64,000 nt of DNA, from assembly GCF_031583595.1 (NCBI RefSeq), contig NZ_CP134145.1:3968001-4032000 (forward strand), written 5' to 3'. This DNA comes from Thalassotalea psychrophila (GTDB lineage Bacteria > Pseudomonadota > Gammaproteobacteria > Enterobacterales > Alteromonadaceae). How positions within the stretch are numbered: the stretch's first letter is position 1; every line of letters begins with the position of its first letter. Under the pieces are notes generated by a model. That model did no database searches. It saw only the letters and a list, made by a program, of their open reading frames with translations, and had not been told where the DNA came from. Shown in pieces: positions 19,313 through 27,797 of the stretch. A program made the position numbers and the translations under genes.

Positions 19313-19687
19313 TTATTTTTGCTTTTGAGGACAGGTTTTAATACTAAGGACAACGAATAAACCAATGGCTAATAATGCAGTAGTTGCTAACTTTCCATAG
19401 ATATTTGGTACTGCTAATAGCACCGAGAAGCTACCAAAAATAAGAATTGAAAACACCGCAACTAATTTAGCTTTTTTAGGGATACAGCGATTTTTTTGCC
19501 AGTTATTGATAATTGGGCCAAACAATTTATTGTCAATTAACCATTTGTGGCAACGCTTTGATGATTTAGCAAAACATGCTGCTGCCACTAATAAAAACGG
19601 TGTGGTTGGTAATACAGGTAAGGCTATTCCAATAATAGCTAAGACAACAAATCCAAATCCGACGGCTAAATAAAGAAATCGTTTCAT
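19313..19687 (-). CDS. ybaN: YbaN family (DUF454) inner-membrane protein
   Basis: About 124 aa from MKRFLYLAVGFGFV (ATG at 19687), chosen because AAGGT lies 9-10 nt upstream; an in-frame ATG 18 bp further up lacks one. The signature LPVLPTTPFLLVAAACFAKSSKR and the following WLIDNKLFGPIINNW are typical of DUF454 (the first is read as LPVLPTTPFLLVAAACFAKS then SKR). Three membrane segments. Function unknown; in E. coli ybaN lies near priC, which is not the case here. Confidence 0.88.
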   Translation of the reverse strand: MKRFLYLAVGFGFVVLAIIGIALPVLPTTPFLLVAAACFAKSSKRCHKWLIDNKLFGPIINNWQKNRCIPKKAKLVAVFSILIFGSFSVLLAVPNIYGKLATTALLAIGLFVVLSIKTCPQKQK

Positions 19688-19752
19688 TGATGTTACCTTA
19701 AACATGTAATTATCTACGCCCGTAAAGATGCGGCATGCTGTGGGAAATAAAC

Positions 19753-19798
19753 TAGGGTCAGAGTCAAGGTTTGTTGTTAAAACTTGACTCTGACCCTA
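19753..19798. repeat. Long hairpin with GGGTCAGAGTC arms
   Basis: Perfect 16-bp arms: TAGGGTCAGAGTCAAG (19753-19768) and its complement at 19783-19798, with a 14-nt loop. A T5 run follows on the plus strand. It lies between ybaN and yehS, both on the minus strand. Palindromes with this GGGTCAGAGTC core recur in Alteromonadales genomes as far as I recall, possibly REP-like elements; only one copy is seen in this window. Confidence 0.6.
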
Positions 19799-19807
19799 CT
19801 TTTTAAT

Positions 19808-20281
19808 TTATACGTATGGGTTACTTTCGCGGTACTTAATTTGCATACCTTGTAAAAAGTTGCGCATCACTTGGTCTTTACATTCACGATAATGCTTATG
19901 GCCTACCTTTCTGAAAAAGGCACTAAGCTCAGACTTACCAATGCGTAAATCAGCTAACGCTAGAATAGCCAGCATATCTTCATCATTAAGGTTTAAGGCG
20001 ATTTTAAGTTTACGTAAAATAATATTATTATTTAACTTACTTTCAGCTTTTGGCTGTGGGCCGTCTCGTTTTCCACGGTTTTTATTGATTAAACCATTTA
20101 AAAATGTAGCTAATTGGGTATCAGTTAAATTGATATATTTATCATCATCTTCTTTACGTAGCCAATGATGGTATTTTTCAATATCTACTTTCAATTCAGC
20201 TTGCGCGAATATAGATAACATAGTGCTATCATCGTAATTAAATACAAAACGAATGCGGCGTAAAATATCGTTGTTAGTCAT
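19808..20281 (-). CDS. yehS: YehS family protein (DUF1456)
   Basis: 157 aa with two copies of the DUF1456 unit: NNDILRRIRFVFNYDDSTML at the N-terminus and NNIILRKLKIALNLNDEDML in the second half, each followed by a short helix and a basic segment. Cytoplasmic, function unknown. It is the last minus-strand gene of the cluster starting with hslV and is followed by a long hairpin. Confidence 0.92.
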   Translation of the reverse strand: MTNNDILRRIRFVFNYDDSTMLSIFAQAELKVDIEKYHHWLRKEDDDKYINLTDTQLATFLNGLINKNRGKRDGPQPKAESKLNNNIILRKLKIALNLNDEDMLAILALADLRIGKSELSAFFRKVGHKHYRECKDQVMRNFLQGMQIKYRESNPYV

Positions 20282-20319
20282 TTTTTCTCACTGTTAACAG
20301 TTTAACTTACTGAACTAAA

Positions 20320-20688
20320 TTATTGAATTTGGGTAATGTCGATCATTGCTTCTCGGCTATGACCAGTATGTGCTAACGCATCAATATACTCTTGCCAAAG
20401 GCGAGCTTTATTATGAGCATACTCTTGCAGTAGCTGAGCGCTGTATATGGCACTGTGTTGATCATCAAAGTTCATCCGAAAACCATGTTTAGCCAATGGT
20501 TCTATGGCTAATAATTTAACCATTTTTTTATGACTAACCGGTGCTTTGGCTTGACCCTTTTGGGGCGTTTGTTCATTAGGAGAGTATACACGCATAAATT
20601 CATAACTTAGGCTTTGGCTAAAATTATCAGCAAAACTTAAGGTAAGAAAATTTGTCTTTTCATTTAAGACCAACTGAGTAACTTGCAT
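20320..20688 (-). CDS. DUF971 domain protein downstream of hslU
   Basis: 122 aa, a single DUF971 domain (the N-terminal domain of gamma-butyrobetaine hydroxylase-like proteins). Recognisable segments: LTLSFADNFSQSLSYEFMRV, VKLLAIEPLAKHGFRMNFDD and ARLWQEYIDAL. It starts 28 bp after hslU, a neighbourhood conserved in several gammaproteobacteria, so it is probably part of the hslVU transcript. The molecular function is unknown; DUF971 proteins have been connected with Fe-S protein maturation (ApbC/Mrp fusions). Confidence 0.9.
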   Translation of the reverse strand: MQVTQLVLNEKTNFLTLSFADNFSQSLSYEFMRVYSPNEQTPQKGQAKAPVSHKKMVKLLAIEPLAKHGFRMNFDDQHSAIYSAQLLQEYAHNKARLWQEYIDALAHTGHSREAMIDITQIQ

Positions 20689-20716
20689 GTACTCTCCTTT
20701 TTAACAAATAAGGTGA

Positions 20717-22045
20717 TTATAGAATAAAGCGACTTAAATCTTCATCTTTAACAAGAATATCAAGTTTACCTTCAACATAAGCTTTATCAATAACAATTGT
20801 TTCACCTGATTTAGCATCTGCTTGAAAAGATAACTCTTCAATTAAGCGTTCCATCACAGTATGAAGCCTGCGGGCACCAATGTTTTCAGTAGTTTCGTTT
20901 ACCTGCCATGCGGCTTTGGCTATTGCTTGGATACCGTCTTCAGTAAATTCAACTCTTACACCTTCAGTAGCCAACAACGCAATATATTGCTCAGTTAATG
21001 ACGCATTAGGCTCAGTTAAAATACGAACAAAATCTTCAACAGTTAACGCTCGAAGCTCAACACGAATTGGCAAACGACCTTGTAATTCAGGTATCAAATC
21101 ACTTGGTTTAGCCATTTGAAAAGCACCAGAGGCAATAAATAAAATGTGATCCGTTTTTACCATACCGTGCTTTGTGCTCACTGTAGAGCCTTCAACTAAT
21201 GGTAGTAAGTCACGTTGTACACCTTCACGAGAAACGTCTGGTCCTGAGGTATCGCCACGCTTACAGATTTTATCGATTTCATCAATAAATACTATGCCAT
21301 TTTGCTCTACTGCATAAATCGCTTTCTCTTTTAACTCATCCGGATTAACCATTTTACTGGCTTCTTCTTCTTGCAGAGCTTTAAACGCATCTTTAATTTT
21401 TAATTTACGTTTTTTGGTTTTATCTTGCGACATATTTTGAAACATACTTTGCAACTGATTAGTCATGTCTTCCATACCTGGAGGAGCCATGATTTCCATG
21501 CCTACTTGCTGTTGTGCCACATCAATTTCAATTTCTTTGTCGTCTAACTTACCTTCACGTAATTTTTTACGGAATACTTGACGTGTTGATGAATTGTCAG
21601 ATGCTTCATCTTCACCAAACGAATTTTTCGGATTAGGAATAAGTACATCTAAAATGCGTTCTTCTGCTGCTTCTTCAGCTAGATGTTTAACACGAGTCAT
21701 TTCTAACTCTTTTGTTAATTTAACTGACATATCGGCTAGATCGCGGATTATAGTTTCAACTTCTTTACCAACATAACCCACTTCAGTGAACTTTGTTGCT
21801 TCCACCTTAATGAATGGGGCATTGGCAAGTTTAGCTAAACGACGGGCAATTTCAGTTTTACCAACACCTGTTGGGCCAATCATTAATATATTTTTTGGTG
21901 TAACTTCGGTGCGCAACTCTTCATTAAGTTGCATACGACGCCAGCGATTACGAAGAGCAATTGCTACCGCTTTTTTAGCGTCATTTTGGCCAATGATATG
22001 GCAATCTAATTCGTGAACAATTTCACGAGGAGTCATATTAGACAT
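20717..22045 (-). CDS. hslU: ATP-dependent protease ATPase subunit HslU (ClpY)
   Basis: 442 aa. AAA+ unfoldase that feeds substrates to the HslV peptidase. Features: [20 protein letters not shown], Walker [17 protein letters not shown], pore motif [10 protein letters not shown], Walker [12 protein letters not shown], sensor 2 region [14 protein letters not shown] and the conserved C-terminus LSRFIL that docks into HslV. It follows hslV by 63 bp. Confidence 0.97.
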   Translation of the reverse strand: MSNMTPREIVHELDCHIIGQNDAKKAVAIALRNRWRRMQLNEELRTEVTPKNILMIGPTGVGKTEIARRLAKLANAPFIKVEATKFTEVGYVGKEVETIIRDLADMSVKLTKELEMTRVKHLAEEAAEERILDVLIPNPKNSFGEDEASDNSSTRQVFRKKLREGKLDDKEIEIDVAQQQVGMEIMAPPGMEDMTNQLQSMFQNMSQDKTKKRKLKIKDAFKALQEEEASKMVNPDELKEKAIYAVEQNGIVFIDEIDKICKRGDTSGPDVSREGVQRDLLPLVEGSTVSTKHGMVKTDHILFIASGAFQMAKPSDLIPELQGRLPIRVELRALTVEDFVRILTEPNASLTEQYIALLATEGVRVEFTEDGIQAIAKAAWQVNETTENIGARRLHTVMERLIEELSFQADAKSGETIVIDKAYVEGKLDILVKDEDLSRFIL

Positions 22046-22108
22046 GGAAAAGTCCTCTTTGATACAGGCTATTACAGTGAGTAAAAGCCAATATCATTGG
22101 TAATAAGT

Positions 22109-22627
22109 TTAAATTTCGTCGATGGTTTGATTTAAGTTGGTAAATACACAGATATTACCGGCGATTGTTAAAGATTTTTCAACAATCTCACGCGCTGACA
22201 ATTCAGTATTTTCCAATAAAGCTAACGCTGCAGCTTGAGCATAGTTTCCACCTGAACCAATAGCAATTAAGTCATCTTCAGGTTGTACAACATCACCATT
22301 ACCCGTAATGATTAATGATGCCGTTTCATCGGCTACTACAAGCATAGCTTCTAGTTTTCTTAAGGCACGATCACTGCGCCAATCTTTTGCTAATTCGACA
22401 GCAGATTTAGTAAGGTGGCCTTGGTGCATTTCAAGTTTACTTTCAAAACGCTCAAATAAGGTGAAGGCATCGGCAGTACCACCAGCAAAACCGGCTAGTA
22501 CTTTTTCATTATATAAACGGCGTACTTTTTTAGCATTGCCTTTCATTACTGTGTTGCCCAACGATACTTGACCATCGCCGCCAATACATACTTTACCGTT
22601 GCGTCTTACAGATACGATAGTAGTCAC
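22109..22627 (-). CDS. hslV: ATP-dependent protease peptidase subunit HslV (ClpQ)
   Basis: 172 aa, proteasome beta-type threonine peptidase. The start [20 protein letters not shown] exposes the catalytic Thr after removal of Met. Further landmarks: [20 protein letters not shown] and [17 protein letters not shown]. Partner of HslU immediately downstream. Only 24 bp separate its start from the upstream terminator, and I see no sigma-32 promoter there, so its promoter may lie in or before the terminator or inside ftsN. Confidence 0.97.
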   Translation of the reverse strand: MTTIVSVRRNGKVCIGGDGQVSLGNTVMKGNAKKVRRLYNEKVLAGFAGGTADAFTLFERFESKLEMHQGHLTKSAVELAKDWRSDRALRKLEAMLVVADETASLIITGNGDVVQPEDDLIAIGSGGNYAQAAALALLENTELSAREIVEKSLTIAGNICVFTNLNQTIDEI

Positions 22628-22650
22628 ATTAAACCTCTATAAATAAAAAC

Positions 22651-22688
22651 GAGGTGTCTTCTGCAAATAATTACAGAACAGACACCTC
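22651..22688 (-). terminator. Terminator after ftsN
   Basis: GAGGTGTC...GACACCTC with inner TTCTG/CAGAA pairing forms a long imperfect stem. On the minus strand it is followed by GTTTTTATTT. It sits between ftsN (stop at 22731) and the hslV start, so hslVU probably has its own promoter. Confidence 0.75.
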
Positions 22689-22730
22689 GGAAAGAATCTT
22701 AAACTATAGATGGGTTCAGAAATTAGTTTT

Positions 22731-23297
22731 TCAAGTCCAAAGCCATATTTGACAGTAATTGATTTTGTTACGCTTTAACTTATGTTTGGCACTTTCAGCC
22801 ATGCGCTTACGCTCAAATGGTCCGAGCACGACTTTATACCAAACACCATTTTTACCATTGGTTTTGCGGATGTTCGATCCTAAACCGGCAAAGGCAATAT
22901 TGGCCTTCAACTCTTCTGCTTGTTGTTGCTTTCTAAATGAGCCACATTGCATTTGATAAGGGCCCTTTTCTTTAACTTCATAATCACCTACTTCAACCTC
23001 TTTATTTTTAAGGCCATCCATATAGGTCCATTTTTCAGTGGGAATTTCTGGCAAAATATCTTCAATGACAGCTGTTTTTTGATCTGACATTTTAATTTCA
23101 GCGACCTCAACATCAGGAGCATTGTCACTCATGAAGTTTAAACTAAACACAAACCCTGATACTAATACCACAATAATGGCGAGGATTATCAAAGGTTTCA
23201 TCGATGGTTTTTGCGCCTGCTTTTTAGCCTTAGGCTTGTAAGGATTTTTCTTTTTTTTGGTTGCGCGGGGGCGAGCAACATAATCTTGGTGAGCCAT
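22731..23297 (-). CDS. ftsN: Cell division protein FtsN (SPOR domain)
   Basis: 188 aa. Basic cytoplasmic N-terminus (ATKKKKNPYKPKAKKQAQ), one membrane segment (about residues 34-55), a linker containing LPEIPTEKWTYMDGLKNKEV, which resembles the essential helix of FtsN, and a C-terminal SPOR domain (residues about 110-188, GPYQMQCGSFRKQQQAEELK) for binding denuded septal peptidoglycan. Shorter than E. coli FtsN (319 aa), with a reduced linker. The order priA-ftsN-hslV-hslU matches E. coli synteny. Confidence 0.85.
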   Translation of the reverse strand: MAHQDYVARPRATKKKKNPYKPKAKKQAQKPSMKPLIILAIIVVLVSGFVFSLNFMSDNAPDVEVAEIKMSDQKTAVIEDILPEIPTEKWTYMDGLKNKEVEVGDYEVKEKGPYQMQCGSFRKQQQAEELKANIAFAGLGSNIRKTNGKNGVWYKVVLGPFERKRMAESAKHKLKRNKINYCQIWLWT

Positions 23298-23407
23298 AGC
23301 ACTCTACAATTTTTATAATTTAGGAAAGTATGTTTCTTATAGCTACCATTTTTAACGAACCAGACACCAATGTACAGCGTTTGTTTTACCTAAATAATTC
23401 TAACTAA

Positions 23408-25630
23408 TTACCAACTCAATTCTTGTGGATCAATATCAATACTCCAACGCACCTTTGTGTTTAACTCATGGGTCGATATATTGGCGAGTATTTGCTGTAC
23501 AGCACGATGTAAATCTTTGCGTTCTTTAGCTTGTAACAACAGATGAAATCGATATTTACCCGCTTTCTTTTCTTGTGCTGCCGCTATAGGTCCACTCACC
23601 ATACAGCCGCTAAAGTCTTGCTGGCTTACGTCTCTAAGCAAAGTTTGTGGAGTGCTTGGATAATTTGCTTCGGCCCTAAATAATGCCTGAAAAGCAAATG
23701 GTGGGATCATCGCTTGCTCGCGTTCAATTAATGCGTATTTGGCAAAGTGCTCATAACCGTTTTGTACTAAGTCTTGTAATAACGGATGTTCTGGGTATTG
23801 AGTTTGCACCATAACTTTACCGGGTTTACTTTCTCTTCCTGCACGGCCAGAAACTTGCACTAACAGTTGTGCCATATGTTCTGGCGCTCTAAAATCATAA
23901 CTAAATAGCGCACCATCAACATCTAACACAGCAACTAAGGTTACATCGGGAAAATGATGACCCTTAGCGAGCATTTGGGTACCCACTAGTATTTGGTGCT
24001 CTTTATCACTTACCTGTTGTAATAATTTGGCAAGCTCTCCTTTGCGACGAGTACTGTCCCTATCAATTCTTACTGAAGAGTAATCCGGGAACAATTCAAC
24101 CAAACGTTGTTCAAGTTGCTCAGTACCTTGTCCTAAAGGTTTAATGCGCACGCTACCACAACTATCACACTGTCTGACAATGCGTTTTTGACTGCCACAA
24201 TGATGACAGACCAATAAGCTTTGGCCCTGATGCAAAGTATATGGTTTATTACATCGTTGGCACTCACAAATCCAATTACATTCCTGACAAGAAATGGCAG
24301 GCGCAAAACCACGTCGATTTAAAAATATAAGTACTTGTTCGCCGCGCTTTAGCGTGTCTGCAATGGCTTTTTTCAGTGTACCCGACAGGCCGAACTCAAC
24401 TTGCTCTCTGGCCATATCAATTAGTGAAATACTTGCCTTGTTACTTTTACCTGCACGTTTAGTTAGTTGATGATATTGATACTTACCGGTAAGAGCATTT
24501 TGTAATGTTTCCAACGAAGGTGTAGCGGTTCCCAATACAATCGGAATATTTAATTGTCGAGCTCTAAGGATGGCAATATCCCTTGCATGATAACGAAAGC
24601 CTTCTTGTTGTTTTAGCGAGCCATCATGTTCTTCATCTATAATGATGATGCCGGGCTTCACCATTGGCGTAAATACACCAGAGCGGGTTGCAATAATAAT
24701 TGCCGCTCTACCTTGCTTAGTTTGATGCCAAGTTTGTAAACGCTCGTTATCGTTTAAACCGGAATGGTGCAACACTACAGGCACGCGAAAACGCTTTTCA
24801 AAACGAGATAATGTTTGTGGGGTTAAGCCTATCTCAGGTACCAGCACTAGCACTTGTTTATTTTTCAGTAATACTTGCTCAATTATTTGCAGGTACACTT
24901 CAGTTTTACCACTACCGGTAATACCATCAATTAAATGACATGAAAATCCATCAAGCTGTTGGTTTATACTGCTCACAATTAGAGATTGTTCAACGGAGAG
25001 TTGTGGCTTATCACTATGATTTACCGAATTATCTTTGCAAACAAAAGGCTCTTGCTTAACCGCTTGTTCAACAATAAGCTCTTTGCCAAGTAAGGCATTT
25101 AATTGCGCTTTGCTATAACCGGCCATTCTTATTTCAGGCCAAGTAAGCTCATCATGCTCACAAATAAACTCAAGTAATGCTTTTTGTTTTGCAGCAGATT
25201 TTTTAAAGCCTTTAACAACGAGTTCAAACTCATCATCAGTTAAACTTGAATTTTTCAACCAACAAGCAGGAGGGCTTAAATCTACGGGTTTAATTTGTCT
25301 TAACAATACCGGTAATGCTTGAGTGACTACATCGCCAATGGGATGGTGATAATAGCGAGCACACAGACTTAAAAAATCAACTTGTTGGCTAGATAATCGT
25401 GACTCATCACTTAAACGCTCACTGATAGGTTTAAGCTTTTTACTATCAACATCACATTCATGGCTTACCGCAAGTACTACACCAATCAAATTACGATGGC
25501 CAAACGGTACCAAAACTCGATCGCCTTTTTTAAAGTTCACCTGTATTAATGCTGGAGGCACTGAATAGGTAAAACTTTGGCGCATAGGTATTGGTAATGC
25601 GATTTGTAAGTAAGTTAACTGATTATCCAA
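23408..25630 (-). CDS. priA: Primosomal protein N' (replication restart helicase PriA)
   Basis: 740 aa superfamily 2 DNA helicase that reloads DnaB at stalled forks. N-terminal DNA-binding domain (ALPIPMRQSFTYSVP, VLVPFGHRNLIGVV), Walker A DGITGSGKTEVYLQI, DEEH box IIIDEEHDGSLKQQ, a zinc-binding insert with eight cysteines (SCQECNWICECQRCNKPYT and CHHCGSQKRIVRQCDSCG), and motif VI QVSGRAGRESKPGKV. Divergent from rpmE as in enterobacteria. Confidence 0.97.
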   Translation of the reverse strand: MDNQLTYLQIALPIPMRQSFTYSVPPALIQVNFKKGDRVLVPFGHRNLIGVVLAVSHECDVDSKKLKPISERLSDESRLSSQQVDFLSLCARYYHHPIGDVVTQALPVLLRQIKPVDLSPPACWLKNSSLTDDEFELVVKGFKKSAAKQKALLEFICEHDELTWPEIRMAGYSKAQLNALLGKELIVEQAVKQEPFVCKDNSVNHSDKPQLSVEQSLIVSSINQQLDGFSCHLIDGITGSGKTEVYLQIIEQVLLKNKQVLVLVPEIGLTPQTLSRFEKRFRVPVVLHHSGLNDNERLQTWHQTKQGRAAIIIATRSGVFTPMVKPGIIIIDEEHDGSLKQQEGFRYHARDIAILRARQLNIPIVLGTATPSLETLQNALTGKYQYHQLTKRAGKSNKASISLIDMAREQVEFGLSGTLKKAIADTLKRGEQVLIFLNRRGFAPAISCQECNWICECQRCNKPYTLHQGQSLLVCHHCGSQKRIVRQCDSCGSVRIKPLGQGTEQLEQRLVELFPDYSSVRIDRDSTRRKGELAKLLQQVSDKEHQILVGTQMLAKGHHFPDVTLVAVLDVDGALFSYDFRAPEHMAQLLVQVSGRAGRESKPGKVMVQTQYPEHPLLQDLVQNGYEHFAKYALIEREQAMIPPFAFQALFRAEANYPSTPQTLLRDVSQQDFSGCMVSGPIAAAQEKKAGKYRFHLLLQAKERKDLHRAVQQILANISTHELNTKVRWSIDIDPQELSW

Positions 25631-25783
25631 GGTGTTGGTCTAACTAATATTATTTTAATTTATTCTGACGAGTTAAAGGCATTTTGCCAAGCTAATTTAT
25701 AATTATTATTTGACTGATATTTAGAGGTAATTTCGAATATACTGAGACAAGGTAATAAATTGGTTGTTTTTTAACTATTTTAG

Positions 25784-25812
25784 TTGAATATCCGTTCTTG
25801 ATCCCGTATGAT
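25784..25812 (+). promoter_or_regulatory. Sigma-70 promoter of rpmE
   Basis: TTGAAT (25784-25789), a 17-bp spacer and TATGAT (25807-25812) give a good match to the sigma-70 consensus. A start near 25819 would leave a leader of about 74 nt before rpmE. Confidence 0.65.
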
Positions 25813-25833
25813 CCGCCAACTTAAATTGTAACT

Positions 25834-25869
25834 CGTATGGTACTTGGCAATTGATCAAGCGGCGATACG
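25834..25869 (+). promoter_or_regulatory. Possible L31 autoregulatory leader hairpin
   Basis: In the rpmE leader, CGTAT (25834-25838) can pair with ATACG (25865-25869), and inside it CTTG pairs with CAAG (25843-25846 with 25856-25859). L31 leader elements of this size are known in gammaproteobacteria. I could not check a covariance model. Confidence 0.35.
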
Positions 25870-25892
25870 GCCTTAAAAAATAGAGGTTTTCC

Positions 25893-26105
25893 ATGAAAGA
25901 AAATATCCACCCAAATTACACAAGCATGAAAGCAACTTGTTCATGTGGTAACGTTATTGAAACTGAATCAACTCGCGGTAAAGACATTTACTTAGACGTA
26001 TGTTCTGCATGTCACCCGTTCTACACTGGTAAGCAAAAAGCTGCTGAGACTGGTGGTCGTGTTGATAAATTCAACAAACGTTTCGGTGCTCTTAAGACTA
26101 AGTAA
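25893..26105 (+). CDS. rpmE: 50S ribosomal protein L31 (zinc-binding, C+ type)
   Basis: 70 aa. [20 protein letters not shown] and [20 protein letters not shown] carry the four metal-ligand cysteines of the C+ form. AGAGGT lies upstream of the ATG. It has its own promoter, leader hairpin and terminator. In many species a zinc-free paralogue (rpmE2) is Zur-regulated; none is seen here although zur is in the window. Confidence 0.97.
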   Translation: MKENIHPNYTSMKATCSCGNVIETESTRGKDIYLDVCSACHPFYTGKQKAAETGGRVDKFNKRFGALKTK

Positions 26106-26127
26106 TAGCCTTAAAACCCGAACAAAG

Positions 26128-26149
26128 AAGCACCTTCGGGTGCTTTTTT
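26128..26149 (+). terminator. Terminator of rpmE
   Basis: AAGCACC-TTCG-GGTGCTT, a stable UUCG tetraloop stem followed by TTTTT, 24 bp after the rpmE stop. Confidence 0.92.
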
Positions 26150-26267
26150 ATTGCCTAAAATTTAATTACTCCGTAACAACTTAAAATCTTTCCTTGTTCC
26201 TTCATCACTAAGCGTTATACTAGAATTAATTCAATTACTTAACCCACCGGTTAAGATGGAGTAAATC

Positions 26268-26753
26268 ATGGAATATAACACCTCAGAACTATGTAATTTA
26301 TATGCTGACTCAATAGATGTCTTAGAGCCTATGTTAAGTAATTATGGCGGGCGCAGTTCTTTTGGTGGCACTGTGGTGACCATTAAATGTTTTGAATCTA
26401 ACGGCATAATTAATGAAACCGTAGAACAAGATGGTACCGGCAAAGTATTAGTCATTGATGGTGGCGGTTCTACTAGACGAGCTTTAATCGATTCTTATAT
26501 CGCTGAATCTGCCGCTAAAAATGGTTGGGAAGGTATCATTTGTTATGGCAGTGTACGGGAAGTAGATTTACTCGAAGAAATAGAACTTGGCATTCAAGCT
26601 ATGGTTTCTATCCCTGTAGGTAGCGATGATACTAATATAGGTGAAAGCGATTTAGCAGTAAACTTTGCTGGTGTGACTATTCTTCCGGATGATCATATTT
26701 ACGCAGACAATACTGGTATTATCTTATCGCAAGATGCTCTCGATATTGATTAA
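26268..26753 (+). CDS. rraA: Regulator of ribonuclease E activity A
   Basis: 161 aa trimeric protein that binds and inhibits RNase E. Segments typical of Rra[41 protein letters not shown] and [19 protein letters not shown] lies 8-9 nt before the ATG. In E. coli rraA belongs to the hslVU-menA neighbourhood, so the gene is still close to its ancestral partners although on the opposite strand here. Confidence 0.96.
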   Translation: MEYNTSELCNLYADSIDVLEPMLSNYGGRSSFGGTVVTIKCFESNGIINETVEQDGTGKVLVIDGGGSTRRALIDSYIAESAAKNGWEGIICYGSVREVDLLEEIELGIQAMVSIPVGSDDTNIGESDLAVNFAGVTILPDDHIYADNTGIILSQDALDID

Positions 26754-26760
26754 TAAAGAT

Positions 26761-26790
26761 GCCATGGCATTATTTTGCCATGGCTCTTTT
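26761..26790 (+). terminator. Terminator of rraA
   Basis: GCCATGGCA-N6-TGCCATGGC, a perfect 9-bp stem followed by TCTTTT, 8 bp after the rraA stop. Confidence 0.85.
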
Positions 26791-26806
26791 GATGTAAAAG
26801 ATAATG

Positions 26807-27019
26807 TTATTTTTGACTTCGATAATCAGGGTCCATCCAACAACGGGGTAACTCCTCGCCCGAAAGAAAAAGCAAGTCGGCTTTATTAAACTCTTCTGGA
26901 TCTTGTAACTCTTCACCTGCCTGATATCTACCTAAAACGTGTTGATGAAATAAATTTGTTAGATCACTAATATCGCTAACATCAACCATATCGCCATTAT
27001 TTCTGTTTTTTAAAAACAT
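26807..27019 (-). CDS. Conserved small hypothetical protein
   Basis: 70 aa, acidic, with the segment HVLGRYQAGEELQDPEEFNK and the Trp/Cys-containing end LSGEELPRCWMDPDYR. I recall similar short proteins in Shewanella and Alteromonas but no function. AGAGGTG sits just upstream of the ATG. Cytoplasmic; convergent with rraA. Confidence 0.7.
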   Translation of the reverse strand: MFLKNRNNGDMVDVSDISDLTNLFHQHVLGRYQAGEELQDPEEFNKADLLFLSGEELPRCWMDPDYRSQK

Positions 27020-27096
27020 AAGTCACCTCTGTAATTAAAAATTAGCCACTAATACCAAGTCCATTAATAATAGTATAGTAATCAAACGTGAATTTT

Positions 27097-27519
27097 TCAC
27101 TCGTCATAGCAATTGCGCTCTTTCGGTATATCAGTTAAATACTCAACAAATTCGACTTCGTAGCCACTAGGATCAACAAAATATACATTGTTACGATGGA
27201 CTGAATCAGCGCCATCTTTTGCTATTTCAAAACCAGCTTTTGCTAATCTTTCGATCAAAGTACTAAGATTACTCGTTACAAAGGCAAAATGAGCAAGTCC
27301 AACTTGATGACCACTAAGATCTCGATTTGCGCCAACACCATCATCATTAAATGTTAGGTACTGATACTCATCACCAAAGTGCAGCCAGTTTCTTGGTTTA
27401 CCATACCATAGCGCCTCACCGCCTCCTCGCACCTGCCAATGTGGAAAAGCAGCTTGATAAAAATTTAACGTGCTTGGAATATCTTGTACGACTAGATTTA
27501 GGTGTTCTAAATACAACAT
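27097..27519 (-). CDS. VOC (glyoxalase/bleomycin-resistance) superfamily protein
   Basis: 140 aa single VOC domain with paired beta-alpha-beta-beta-beta units. N-terminal metal ligand candidate in LEHLNLVVQDIPSTLNFYQ, middle HQVGLAHFAFV, and C-terminal VYFVDPSGYEVEFVEYL, where His and Glu are the usual ligands. The substrate is unknown. Its ATG has AGAAGGA upstream. It is the second ORF downstream of a SoxR-type promoter, so redox-cycling stress is the likely inducer. Confidence 0.88.
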   Translation of the reverse strand: MLYLEHLNLVVQDIPSTLNFYQAAFPHWQVRGGGEALWYGKPRNWLHFGDEYQYLTFNDDGVGANRDLSGHQVGLAHFAFVTSNLSTLIERLAKAGFEIAKDGADSVHRNNVYFVDPSGYEVEFVEYLTDIPKERNCYDE

Positions 27520-27580
27520 AGGTTGTCCTTCTTGTTCTGTTATTGTTCTACTCTTGCTCTTGAGAACTTTAAATAATGAA

Positions 27581-27694
27581 TTACTTGTTGTGCATTGTTT
27601 GAATAAATAAATGGCAAAATGCGCTGATGTAGGGATGTGTCTTGTCCTTATTATTTAACGTTAGGTTTCTTGCTTGGGCTTTAATAGTAGTCAT
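27581..27694 (-). CDS. 37-aa small ORF, first gene downstream of the SoxR-type promoter
   Basis: Translated from ATG at 27694: MTTIKAQARNLTLNNKDKTH, then PYISAFCHLFIQTMHNK. AAGGAG is placed 7 nt upstream, a strong ribosome-binding site. It lies about 23 nt after the predicted transcription start and 61 bp before the VOC gene. Basic, no clear membrane segment. It could be a small protein or a leader peptide. No relatives known to me. Confidence 0.5.
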   Translation of the reverse strand: MTTIKAQARNLTLNNKDKTHPYISAFCHLFIQTMHNK

Positions 27695-27723
27695 AATGTT
27701 GCTCCTTTTTAATAATTGCGCCC

Positions 27724-27754
27724 ATCATAAAACCTCAACCAAACTTGAGGTAAA
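27724..27754 (-). promoter_or_regulatory. SoxR box within a 19-bp-spaced promoter
   Basis: On the minus strand TTTACC (-35, 27749-27754) and TATGAT (-10, 27724-27729) are separated by 19 bp, the over-long spacer typical of MerR-family targets. The spacer carries the dyad CCTCAA-N6-TTGAGG (27733-27750), identical in its arms to the E. coli soxS operator. It points at the 37-aa ORF and the VOC gene, and lies 48 bp from the divergent soxR start. Confidence 0.88.
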
Positions 27755-27797
27755 GTGTTTTTTTCATTATTATGAAAAAAACTTTTTGGTATTAATT

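Noticed and set aside
22628..22650. Heat-shock (sigma-32) promoter for hslV
   Set aside because: No CTTGAA-type -35 or CCCCAT-type -10 is visible between the ftsN terminator and hslV.
27026..27080. AT-rich dyad with TAATACCAAGTCCATTAA between the 70-aa gene and the VOC gene
   Set aside because: Resembles degenerate intergenic repeats of Alteromonadales, but one imperfect copy cannot support a call.
27642..27797. N-terminal extension of soxR upstream of the chosen start
   Set aside because: It runs across the SoxR box and promoter, has no homology to the family and lacks a ribosome-binding site; the family start is at 27798.
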